From RCIO01 sp040880025 (GTDB taxonomy: Bacteria > Pseudomonadota > Alphaproteobacteria > Rhizobiales > Rhizobiaceae), in contig JBBDJD010000022.1 of the NCBI GenBank assembly GCA_040880025.1, forward strand, positions 372,001 to 436,000: a DNA stretch of 64,000 nt. Reading direction: 5' to 3'. The notes below the pieces were generated by a model. That model had not been told where the DNA came from. It did no database searches and was given only the letters and a program-made list of their open reading frames with translations. Below are positions 6,763-14,463 of the stretch, one piece after another; the stretch's first letter is position 1; the number at the start of each line of letters is the position of its first letter. Both the position numbers and the translations under genes were made by a program.

Positions 6763-8703
6763 TCAGCTTACGATTCTGAGGTTGGACAGCTCGTCGGCAA
6801 TTTCCTTGAACGTGTCGGACAGGCTGCCGCCGGTCGCGTTCCAGTAGAGCTTGGCGGGCTGGCCCGACGCCTCCTTTCGGAAGCGCGAGTCCGATGCGCA
6901 ACTCTTGAGCGCGGCGATCGCCTCGCTGTCGCCGTAGCTGGAAAGGTCGAGCGACACCGTCATGATGGTCATGCCGGCCATTTTGGCGTTGCCGCACACC
7001 GAGGCCATCTGCTCGTTGAGCGCCCTGGTGTAATTGCTGTTGGAATAGTCGCTCTTGCCGACGGCGCTGCTTGTCCCGTGAAACAGCCTGCCGTAGCCGT
7101 TGGCGCCGTAACCCGGCTTCAGATAGCCGTAGGACGAATAGATCGACTTGGCGCCGGCCGTGTCGTTGAAGCCGAGCGAACCGGGCGTGTAGTAGGTGTT
7201 CTTGCCGTCGGTGAGAACGATGACGATCTTGTCGTTGCCTTTTTCGGAATCGGGCCGGCCTTCGGTGAACGGCGCGCCGCCCGAAACCACGCGCCAGCCC
7301 CAGGCGAGGCCTTCCGGCACGTTGGTGCCGCCGTTGGGCTGCATCGCGTCGATCGCCGTCTTGATCGTGTTGATGCCGGTCTCTGTCGTCACGTCGACCA
7401 GCGGCGTGATCGCGTTGGTCGTGCAACTGTAGTTGGGACCCGTGCCGTAGCCGGTCGAGGCGTCGATCGGCAGGGGTTCGAGGTATTTCGCCATGTTGAT
7501 GAGCCGCGTCCGGCCCGACGAGCTCTCGGTGCCGTCATTCCACCAGTTGTTGGAGGCGTCGTAATAGTCGGGATACGCGTCCTCTTCGGTCTCCCAACGG
7601 TCGCCCGGCTCGTCGGGAGCGAACATCGGCACGAACAGCGTCTCGGGGTTGCCGGCGGCCACGCCGTTGGAGACAGCCGTCGCGGGCTCGTCGTTCACGT
7701 TGTAGGGGTAGGGCCGGGCCTCCACGCAGCCCTGCCAGCTCGTGAAGCTGTCATAGGTCACCTCGTAGTAGCCGACGTCGTAGTTCTCGCAATCGCCATC
7801 GTCCCAGTCGATGCAATGCTCTTCGCCGTTTTCCTGGTCCGGCACCCATTCCTTCGAGACAACCTCCTTGATGTCCTCGAACAGCGTGAATCGGCTGAGC
7901 GCCTTGCCGTTGCCGTCGCCCCAGCCGGTGCCGCGCTTGTACCAGACGTCGCCCACCTTTTCGGTGGAGCGCTCGGCCTCTGCGATCTTCGTCCAGTCGA
8001 AATTCTCGTGATGGACTGGCGAGACGCCCCAACTGTCCATCCACGCCGCGCCGCTATTGGCCGATCCGACATTGACCGACGCCGCGAACGGCACCAGGCC
8101 GAACTGCACCGGCTTCTCGACCTGCTTGATCAGCGCGGCCTGGTTGGCCAGCGTATCGACAAGCTGCTTGGCGGCGGTCTTCAAAAGGTCGATGCGCTTC
8201 TCGCCGGACCCCGAGCCGGTGTAGTTCATCGATCCGGAATTATCGAGAACGAGCGCCACTTCCAGCGTGTTCTTGAGCCTGATTTCGGTCGCCGCGGAGG
8301 AATCGATCGAAGCCTGCGCCTGGCGGTTCATCATTTCCTGAAAGGCGGGGAAGAAATACGGCGTGTAGTTGAGCGTCGCCGACAGCTTCAGCGTCCCGCC
8401 GCCGGCCTCGTTGTTGGGCAGCACGACGGACAGGTTGGTGTCCGCCGGGTCAACCGGTCCCAGATTGGCTTCGAAGAAGTCCTTCGCGTAGGCAATAACG
8501 GCCTCGTCGGTGGCGCCCGACACGATATGACGCGCGGTCGCGATACCGGCCGCGTCGAGCGCGCTGAGCATCGCCTGCCGCTCGCGGTTGAGTTCGGCGT
8601 AGTCGACGGCCAGCGCGACACTGCCCATCAGCGGCACGAGACCCACCACCACCGCAATGGCGTAGTTGCCGCCCCTGTCCCGGACAAAATCGTGGAAAAG
8701 CAT
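6763..8703 (-). CDS. TadG-like pilus-associated protein with VWA domain (copy 1)
   Basis: A 646-residue exported or membrane-anchored protein. The N-terminus (RDRGGNYAIAVVVGLVPLMGSVALAVDYAEL) is a TadE/TadG-type segment with one hydrophobic helix. A von Willebrand factor A domain follows, with the metal-ion site LVLDNSGSM near residue 155 and IVIVLTDGKNTYY further on. The C-terminal SLSDTFKEIADELSNLRIV is shared with its neighbour. Such proteins are linked to Flp/Tad pilus surfaces and adhesion, but no other tad gene is in the window. Between FTLFEDIKEV and SWQGCVEARPYPYN is a highly acidic segment with two cysteines (CIDWDDGDCENYDVGYYEV) that differs completely from the paralogue at 8894-10804. 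Confidence 0.85.
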   Translation of the reverse strand: MLFHDFVRDRGGNYAIAVVVGLVPLMGSVALAVDYAELNRERQAMLSALDAAGIATARHIVSGATDEAVIAYAKDFFEANLGPVDPADTNLSVVLPNNEAGGGTLKLSATLNYTPYFFPAFQEMMNRQAQASIDSSAATEIRLKNTLEVALVLDNSGSMNYTGSGSGEKRIDLLKTAAKQLVDTLANQAALIKQVEKPVQFGLVPFAASVNVGSANSGAAWMDSWGVSPVHHENFDWTKIAEAERSTEKVGDVWYKRGTGWGDGNGKALSRFTLFEDIKEVVSKEWVPDQENGEEHCIDWDDGDCENYDVGYYEVTYDSFTSWQGCVEARPYPYNVNDEPATAVSNGVAAGNPETLFVPMFAPDEPGDRWETEEDAYPDYYDASNNWWNDGTESSSGRTRLINMAKYLEPLPIDASTGYGTGPNYSCTTNAITPLVDVTTETGINTIKTAIDAMQPNGGTNVPEGLAWGWRVVSGGAPFTEGRPDSEKGNDKIVIVLTDGKNTYYTPGSLGFNDTAGAKSIYSSYGYLKPGYGANGYGRLFHGTSSAVGKSDYSNSNYTRALNEQMASVCGNAKMAGMTIMTVSLDLSSYGDSEAIAALKSCASDSRFRKEASGQPAKLYWNATGGSLSDTFKEIADELSNLRIVS

Positions 8704-8783
8704 TGCAGGAAACCCCAGCGAAACCCAGGGCGCAATGTGACAGGGAATCCGCTAATCCGGAGTTCAGACCTGCAATGCAATTC

Positions 8784-8798
8784 TTAACGATTGCTTAG
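8784..8798 (-). promoter_or_regulatory. Near-consensus CtrA-type site upstream of the TadG-like gene
   Basis: The + strand reads TTAA, seven bases, TTAG, one mismatch from the alphaproteobacterial CtrA consensus TTAA-N7-TTAA. It lies about 80 bases upstream of the start at 8703. Pilus genes are under CtrA control in Caulobacter, so the placement is reasonable, but a match this short can arise by chance. Confidence 0.3.
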
Positions 8799-8837
8799 CG
8801 TGATTTTAACCACGGGAGCCGTGCAAGGGTCCGACGG

Positions 8838-8872
8838 AAAGCGGCCCCGCCAGGTGGGACGGGGCCGCTTCG
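8838..8872 (-). terminator. Hairpin terminator after the second TadG-like gene
   Basis: An 11-bp perfect stem (AAGCGGCCCCG / CGGGGCCGCTT) with a 10-base loop starts about 20 bases past the stop at 8894. On the minus strand the stem is followed by only a short T run, so termination may be partial. It separates the two tandem VWA genes. Confidence 0.7.
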
Positions 8873-8893
8873 TTTGTCGTCTGTCGTGAATTG

Positions 8894-10804
8894 TCAGCCG
8901 ACGATGCGCAGGTTCGACAGTTCGTCCGCGATTTCCTTGAAGGTGTCGGACAGGTTGCCGCCGGTGGTGTTCCAGAACAGCTTCGCCGGCTTTGTCGGAT
9001 CGGAGCTGTCGCGGCGGAAGCGCGAGTCGGAGGAACATTCCGTCAGCGAAGCGATCTGCTCTTTCTGGGCGGTGTTCGACGTCGACAGGTCCAGCGCCAC
9101 CGTCATCACGATCACGCCCTTGTCCTTCGCGTTGCCGCACGTCGCCAGCATGTGCTGGTTCATGGCTTTTGAATAGTTGCCGTTCGAGTAGTCCGACGAA
9201 CTGGCGGTCGTGCTCATGAACAGCCGCGATTTTGATTCGCCCGGCTGGTTGCGCCCGGCATAGCCGTAGGCCGAGTAGATCGACTTGTTGTTGGCCAGGT
9301 CGTTATAGCCGAACGTTCCCGGCGTGTAGTAGGTGTTCTCGCCGTCGGTCAGCACGATCACCACCTTGTCGTTGCCGTTTTCGCTGTCTGGCCGGCCTTC
9401 GGCAAAAGGCTCGCCGCCCGACACGACGCGCCAGCCCCAGGCGATGCCCTGCGGAACGTTGGTAGCGCCGCTGGACTGCATGGCGTCGATCGCGTCCTCG
9501 ACCGTATCGAGACCGGCCGCGGTGGTTACGTCGGTGAGCGGCGTAATTGGTGTGGTGGTGCAGCTTTGGTTGGGGCCCCGGTCGAACCCTGCCGCCGGAG
9601 TTCCGTTGGGCGCGGGGTCGAAATATTTCTTTGTGTCGCTCTGGCGTTGCTTGTCGTTGCCAGTGCCGTTCATGCCGTCGTACCAATAGTCACCATGAGA
9701 GCTACGGTTCCAGTTATCACGGTTATCCGTCTCGTCAGGCGCGAAAGACGGCACGAAGAGCGTCGCCGGATTGCTGCTCGACGGCGTTGTGTCATCTCGG
9801 TTGTAGGGAACCGGACGGACCTCGACGCAGCCGTCCCAGCTTGCGTAGGGAGCGTAGCTGTTTTGATAGCCGCCGACGTCTTGCCACTCCCACCAGTAGC
9901 AGGATCCTTTCCACCAGAATTTGCACACTTGTTGCCAGTCACTCTCCCAGCCTGAGCCGGTGATCCGCTTCATCTCGTCGAACAGCGTGAAGCGGGTGAC
10001 GATCTCGCCCTCGTCGTCGTTCCAGTCGGAACCCTTCTTCTTGTAAACGCCGCCTTGCAGTTCGATCTTCTTGTTGCTGCCGGAGAATGCGGTCCAGTTG
10101 AAATTCTCGTGATGGATCGGCGAACGGCCCTCGGTGTCCATCCAGGATGCGTTCGCATATTGCGAGCCGACATTGACGGAACCCGCGAACGGCACCACGC
10201 CGAACTGCACCGGCTTCGATACCTGCTTCATCTGTCCGGCCTGGGCAGCGAGCTTCTTGACCAGCTCTTTTGCCGCGGCCTTCAGCAGCACGAGGCGCTT
10301 CTTGCCCGAACCTGAGCCGGTGAAATCCATCGACCCGGAGTTATCGAGAACCAGCGCCACTTCCAGCGTGTTCTTCAGCCGGATTTCCGAAGTCGCGTTA
10401 AACGAGATCTCGGTTGTGCCGCCTTCCTTGCCCATCAGGGCTGAAAACGCCGGGATGAAATGGGGGTGGTATGTCAGGTCGGCTGTCAGCTTGAGCGTGC
10501 CGCCGCCGGCGTTGTTGGCGGGCAGGACTATGCTCAGCGTTGCGTCCGCCGGGTCGACATCGCCAAGATTGGCTTCGAAGAAATCCTGCGCGTAGGCGAT
10601 CAGTTCCGCGTCCGTCGCGCCATCAATGACGCGGCGTGCGGTCGCGATGCCGGCCGCGTCGAGCGCGTTCAGCGTCAGCTGCCGTTGCCGCGACATCTCC
10701 GTATAGTCGACCGCGAGGGCCAGACCGCCCAGAATCGGCACGATCGCGACTGCCGTCATCAGCATGTAATTGCCGCGGGTGTCGGAAAGAAATCGACGCA
10801 ACAT
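8894..10804 (-). CDS. TadG-like pilus-associated protein with VWA domain (copy 2)
   Basis: A 636-residue paralogue of the gene at 6763-8703, in the same orientation. It has the TadE/TadG-type N-terminus (RGNYMLMTAVAIVPILGGLALAVDYTEM), the shared YAxDFFEANLGxVDPAD segment, a VWA domain with LVLDNSGSM and VVIVLTDGENTYY, and the C-terminus NLSDTFKEIADELSNLRIVG. Both ends align closely with copy 1. The middle (about 9840-9955) is replaced by a tryptophan-rich loop with two cysteines (CKFWWKGSCYWWEW) where copy 1 is acidic. A GC-rich terminator follows it, so the two copies may be transcribed separately. Likely surface exposed; a role in adhesion or Tad pilus assembly is an inference. Confidence 0.85.
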   Translation of the reverse strand: MLRRFLSDTRGNYMLMTAVAIVPILGGLALAVDYTEMSRQRQLTLNALDAAGIATARRVIDGATDAELIAYAQDFFEANLGDVDPADATLSIVLPANNAGGGTLKLTADLTYHPHFIPAFSALMGKEGGTTEISFNATSEIRLKNTLEVALVLDNSGSMDFTGSGSGKKRLVLLKAAAKELVKKLAAQAGQMKQVSKPVQFGVVPFAGSVNVGSQYANASWMDTEGRSPIHHENFNWTAFSGSNKKIELQGGVYKKKGSDWNDDEGEIVTRFTLFDEMKRITGSGWESDWQQVCKFWWKGSCYWWEWQDVGGYQNSYAPYASWDGCVEVRPVPYNRDDTTPSSSNPATLFVPSFAPDETDNRDNWNRSSHGDYWYDGMNGTGNDKQRQSDTKKYFDPAPNGTPAAGFDRGPNQSCTTTPITPLTDVTTAAGLDTVEDAIDAMQSSGATNVPQGIAWGWRVVSGGEPFAEGRPDSENGNDKVVIVLTDGENTYYTPGTFGYNDLANNKSIYSAYGYAGRNQPGESKSRLFMSTTASSSDYSNGNYSKAMNQHMLATCGNAKDKGVIVMTVALDLSTSNTAQKEQIASLTECSSDSRFRRDSSDPTKPAKLFWNTTGGNLSDTFKEIADELSNLRIVG

Positions 10805-10912
10805 CGTCTGTGTACCCCAGCCTGACTCAATTTGGGCGCCATGATGCGCACAAATCCCTTAAGGCGAGGTTTTCAGCAGATTCTAATTTACGCGGTTGGT
10901 TTCATGTTTTGT

Positions 10913-12121
10913 TTACGTGTCGGCCATCGCCGCGCGGCGGGACGCAGGCGCCTTGATCAACCTGGGTCCGGAGAAACGTTCTCCCTCCATGAGATCGATC
11001 CCCAGATCGATCAGGCTGACCGCGTCTTCGTCGCGTGTCACGCCGGTCGCGATTATGCTGATACCGGCCTCGTGCAGCGCTTCGACCATGTCGGGCCCGG
11101 ATCCTTCGCTCTGGCGTGAACGTTGTCTGCCCAACAGCCGGTCGACCGCGATTTTCGCGAACGCAACGCCGCGTTCCGATGCCGCTTTCGCCTCGTCGGA
11201 GCCGCCTTCCCAGTCCTCGAGAGCGATGCGGAACCCCTCCAGCGTCAACTTGTCGAGATTGTCGCGCGCGACGCCATGAAGCTCGAACTTGCCGGCGGCG
11301 ATCGAGAGAACAACCGATTTCGCCAGCGCCCTGTGGCGCGATGTCAACTCCGCCAGGTTCTGCATTTCGGCTTCGTTGGAAAGCAGGGCCTCCGAAATGG
11401 CGATATGGAACGGCATTTTCTCGCTGTCGGAACCGAGCTGGCGGCGGCCGGTCTCGATCGCCTCCCTCAGCAGCGCCTGCTCGAAGACAGCCTCATTCAA
11501 TCCGGCGACGGGCCGCGCCAATCGCCTGATGTCGCGTGATTCCTGCTCGTCGCCCTGCGTAATATGAGCATGAACCTCAAAGCCGACGGCGGTGCTTTGT
11601 GAAACCGAAATGATCGGCTGAAGGCTTATCTGCAGTGCGTGGCCGGATACGGTCTCGACCAGTGCCTGCTCGAACGCTTCGCCCGAAGCAGTTGTTGCCG
11701 TGGTCTGCCGGGTTTCGACCCGGACGGGCCTCGGCCTTGGCGCCGGCGTGTCGGCGTCGGAACGCTGGTCGTGTGATTCACTGCCCGCGCCGCGCCGGTC
11801 CGTCATGCCGCGGATTTCGTCCGCCACCATGCGGTTGAGTTCGCCGATCGTGGCGGAATCCCTGCTGCTTCGCGATGCGACCTCGTTCAGCGCCATCTCG
11901 ACCGAGCGGGAAAATCGCTGGAAGTCGCCGCGCACGGTCTCGGCCCTGCGAACGGCGTAGATTGCGACGACGATGGCGACCAGCGCGACAGCTATGCCGG
12001 CGAGCGCCAGCGCATTGCCGGGGACGGGATTTTGCGCTGCTTCGGCATCGCGCGACGCGAAATAGAAGGCGATGGCCGCGAAGGCCACGATCCAGGCGAT
12101 GAATCCCCGTCGTTCGAACAT
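10913..12121 (-). CDS. Membrane protein with degenerate EAL domain
   Basis: A 402-residue protein. The start MFERRGFIAWIVAFAAIAFYF at 12121 is chosen because the first of two transmembrane helices (about 5-20 and 37-57) begins there; the longer frame adds unrelated residues. A linker with a coiled-coil look and a Pro/Arg/Thr-rich stretch follow. The C-terminal 240 residues resemble an EAL domain (ISLQPIISVSQSTAVGFEVHAHI ... FHIAISEALL ... GFRIALEDWEGG ... FAKIAVDRLLG ... ISIIATGVTRDEDA). The signature EAL reads FEV, and the catalytic DDFGTGYSS loop reads EDWEGG. It is therefore unlikely to hydrolyse c-di-GMP and may bind it or a partner protein. Confidence 0.82.
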   Translation of the reverse strand: MFERRGFIAWIVAFAAIAFYFASRDAEAAQNPVPGNALALAGIAVALVAIVVAIYAVRRAETVRGDFQRFSRSVEMALNEVASRSSRDSATIGELNRMVADEIRGMTDRRGAGSESHDQRSDADTPAPRPRPVRVETRQTTATTASGEAFEQALVETVSGHALQISLQPIISVSQSTAVGFEVHAHITQGDEQESRDIRRLARPVAGLNEAVFEQALLREAIETGRRQLGSDSEKMPFHIAISEALLSNEAEMQNLAELTSRHRALAKSVVLSIAAGKFELHGVARDNLDKLTLEGFRIALEDWEGGSDEAKAASERGVAFAKIAVDRLLGRQRSRQSEGSGPDMVEALHEAGISIIATGVTRDEDAVSLIDLGIDLMEGERFSGPRLIKAPASRRAAMADT

Positions 12122-12292
12122 GCCGATCCCGGTTTTGCCAGCGCCCGAGCGCGCCAGCCAAGTCCCTGCCAATGTTGTGTCACCTGCCGGGACACCTGTT
12201 AAGCAAAAGCTGGTGACAGGGTGAACGGGTTCGGTTAATTGCGGGCGCTCATCTCCGACACCTGCCGCGCGAACCAGAATGGATTTCCAACA

Positions 12293-13153
12293 ATGACGGC
12301 AAAATTGCCGCGGGCGATCAATGCCCTGGCTGACATATCCGGAGATTACGACGTAATCTTGTGCGACGTCTGGGGCGTTTTGCACAACGGCGTCGACGCG
12401 TTTGTGCCGGCCGCGGCGGCGCTTGAAAAGGCCCGCACCGCCGGCAAGGCCGTCATCCTCATTACCAATGCGCCGCGCCTGGCGCGCGAAGTTGAGGCGA
12501 GCCTCGAAACGATCGGTGTGCCGCGCGCCTCATGGGACCGGCTGGTGACGTCGGGCGACGTGACGCGCGCGCTGATCGCAGAGGGTCCGCGCCGCGTCTT
12601 TCATCTCGGACCCGACAGGGATCTCGCGCTCTTCGACGATCTGGATGCCGAACGCGTCGAGGAGTTCGAGGCGCAGGCGGTGGTTTGCACCGGCCTGTTC
12701 GATGACGAGACGGAAGCGCCGGAAGACTACGCGGAGATGCTGCGGCGGCTGCGGGCGCGTGACCTGCCGTTCATCTGCGCCAATCCCGACATCGTGGTCG
12801 AGCGTGGCGACAGGCTGATCTGGTGCGCCGGCGCGCTGGCGCGCGATTACGCTCAGCTGGGAGGCCGCACCCTGATTGCGGGCAAGCCGCACAAACCGAT
12901 CTACGACGCGGCCCTCGAGGCGGCGGCGGAGGTGCTCGCCCGGCAAGTTCCCGTGTCGGAGGTTCTGGCCATAGGCGACGGCATTCTGACCGATATCAAG
13001 GGCGCGGCCGCGTCAGGCATCGATGCGCTTTTTGTCACCGCGGGAATCCACGCCGGCGATTATGGCGGGGCCACCCCGGACCCGGACCGGCTTGCCGAGT
13101 TTCTCCGCAAGCACGGCCTTGATCCGCTCGCCATGATGCCGCGGCTGCACTGA
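12293..13153 (+). CDS. HAD superfamily class IIA (NagD-like) phosphatase
   Basis: A 286-residue cytoplasmic HAD hydrolase of the alphaproteobacterial class IIA group (the TIGR01459 type). All four HAD motifs are visible: CDVWGVLHNG (motif I, nucleophile Asp), ITNAPR (motif II), GKPHKPIY (motif III Lys) and AIGDGILTDIKGA (motif IV). The cap lies between motifs II and III, as in NagD and pyridoxal phosphatases. The ATG at 12293 is chosen because homology begins at MTAKLPRAINALADIS. ribF starts 9 bases downstream, so the two are probably co-transcribed, and a link to flavin or nucleotide phosphate turnover is possible. The substrate is unknown. Confidence 0.88.
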   Translation: MTAKLPRAINALADISGDYDVILCDVWGVLHNGVDAFVPAAAALEKARTAGKAVILITNAPRLAREVEASLETIGVPRASWDRLVTSGDVTRALIAEGPRRVFHLGPDRDLALFDDLDAERVEEFEAQAVVCTGLFDDETEAPEDYAEMLRRLRARDLPFICANPDIVVERGDRLIWCAGALARDYAQLGGRTLIAGKPHKPIYDAALEAAAEVLARQVPVSEVLAIGDGILTDIKGAAASGIDALFVTAGIHAGDYGGATPDPDRLAEFLRKHGLDPLAMMPRLH

Positions 13154-13162
13154 GGGGGCGGG

Positions 13163-14158
13163 ATGATGGCCAGAGGCTTCACCCGGATTGCCGGTTCGGC
13201 GGACCTGCCCGATGCGCTGCGAGGAGGGGTGGTTGCGATCGGAAATTTCGACGGTGTTCATCGCGGACATCAAAGTGTGCTGCGCCAGGCCCTCGATATC
13301 GGCCGATCGCGGGAAGCGCCAGTCTTTGCGCTGACATTCGAGCCGCACCCGCGCAGCTTCTTTCGGCCCGACGAGCCGATGTTTCGTTTGACGTCCGCGC
13401 CGATGAAGGCGCGTGTCATGGAGGCATTCGGGCTGGATGGGGTGGTGGAAATCCCCTTCACCCAGGCAGTCGCGAGCACCGAGGCCGAGGATTTCGTTGC
13501 CGGCATTCTGGTCCGCGATCTGGCGATCGGTCACGTTGTCATCGGCCATGACTTCCATTTCGGCCGCGCTCGCGGCGGCAATCCGGCCTTCATGGCGGAT
13601 GCGGGCACGCGGTTCGGGTTCGGCGTCACGTTGGTGGATGCCTTCGCGGACGAGGGCGGCGAGGTCGTCTCCTCGACCCGGATTCGTGAATTCCTGTCCG
13701 AAGGGGATGTGACCGCCGCCGCGGGCCTGCTCGGTTACCGCTTCACGGTCGAGGCCGGGGTCGCCGAGGGAAGGCGGCTTGGGCGGACGCTCGGATTTCC
13801 GACGGCAAACATGGCGTTGCCGGATGCCGTCGATCTGCATCACGGTATTTATGCAGTCCGTTTCCGGCGTGCGGATGGAACGCTGCACGACGGCGTTGCC
13901 AGCTTCGGCCGGCGCCCGACTGTCGAGGATGACGGTGCGGCCCTGCTGGAGACCTACCTGTTCGACTTCGACGGCGACCTGTACGGCGAGACCTGTCAGG
14001 TTGTCTTCTTCGGCTTTCTGCGCCCCGAGCTGAAATTCGACGGGCTTGACGCGCTGACGGAGCAGATGAAGGCGGACGAAGCGGAAGCGAAGGCGCTGCT
14101 TTCGGGGGTGAAGCCGCTGTCCGAGCTCGATGCGAATGTAGCATTCGCGGGCCCTTGA
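13163..14158 (+). CDS. ribF: Bifunctional riboflavin kinase / FAD synthetase
   Basis: RibF phosphorylates riboflavin to FMN and adenylates FMN to FAD. The 331-residue product has the N-terminal nucleotidyltransferase domain with VVAIGNFDGVHRGHQSVL (about residues 27-45), and SSTRIREFLSEGDV, whose SSTRIR matches the family motif. The C-terminal kinase domain has GRTLGFPTANMAL and VASFGRRPTVEDDG. Length and domain order are normal. The start ATG at 13163 follows the HAD gene by 9 bases. No FMN riboswitch is seen, as expected for a housekeeping gene in a short operon. Confidence 0.95.
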   Translation: MMARGFTRIAGSADLPDALRGGVVAIGNFDGVHRGHQSVLRQALDIGRSREAPVFALTFEPHPRSFFRPDEPMFRLTSAPMKARVMEAFGLDGVVEIPFTQAVASTEAEDFVAGILVRDLAIGHVVIGHDFHFGRARGGNPAFMADAGTRFGFGVTLVDAFADEGGEVVSSTRIREFLSEGDVTAAAGLLGYRFTVEAGVAEGRRLGRTLGFPTANMALPDAVDLHHGIYAVRFRRADGTLHDGVASFGRRPTVEDDGAALLETYLFDFDGDLYGETCQVVFFGFLRPELKFDGLDALTEQMKADEAEAKALLSGVKPLSELDANVAFAGP

Positions 14159-14463
14159 AGCGGTGAGGCGGCCTCAGCCGTCCGCATGTGGCAGGGCGGG
14201 TATAGCCGACGGCGCGCGGCGCATGCCGCCCGGTGGCATGAAATCCGCCTCTTTATTCGCCGCCGCACCTCCGCTAAAAGCCCCGCCCATGACCAGTCGT
14301 TATTTCGGTTTCGGCCGCATCATACGAATTAGCCGCCCGGGCTTCCGCGCGCTTTGACGAGCCGGAAGGTCCGGGGACGACGAAACGCGCTGACGCGCAT
14401 CCTCCGCACGAGATCAGCCAGAAGCCCGCGCCCATGCGCGCGCCGCAGGCCCGAGAGACCGAC
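14159..14463 (+). other. Intergenic region holding a possible structured ileS leader
   Basis: No open frame is credible in these 305 bases between ribF and ileS. The last third can fold. CCGG-AAGGT-CCGG (14362-14374) forms a small stem, which competes with a second stem pairing GGGGA (14373-14377) with TCCTCC (14400-14405). The second stem encloses a GCGC-TGAC-GCGC hairpin (14387-14398). The two stems share bases and would be mutually exclusive, which suits an attenuator or translational switch. The first 170 bases show nothing I can name. This is a pattern seen by eye; no known RNA family is claimed. Confidence 0.4.

Noticed and set aside
6379..8787. An 802-codon + strand open frame
   Set aside because: Antisense to the TadG-like gene, without recognisable motifs, and rich in Arg, Val and Gly as expected for a shadow frame.
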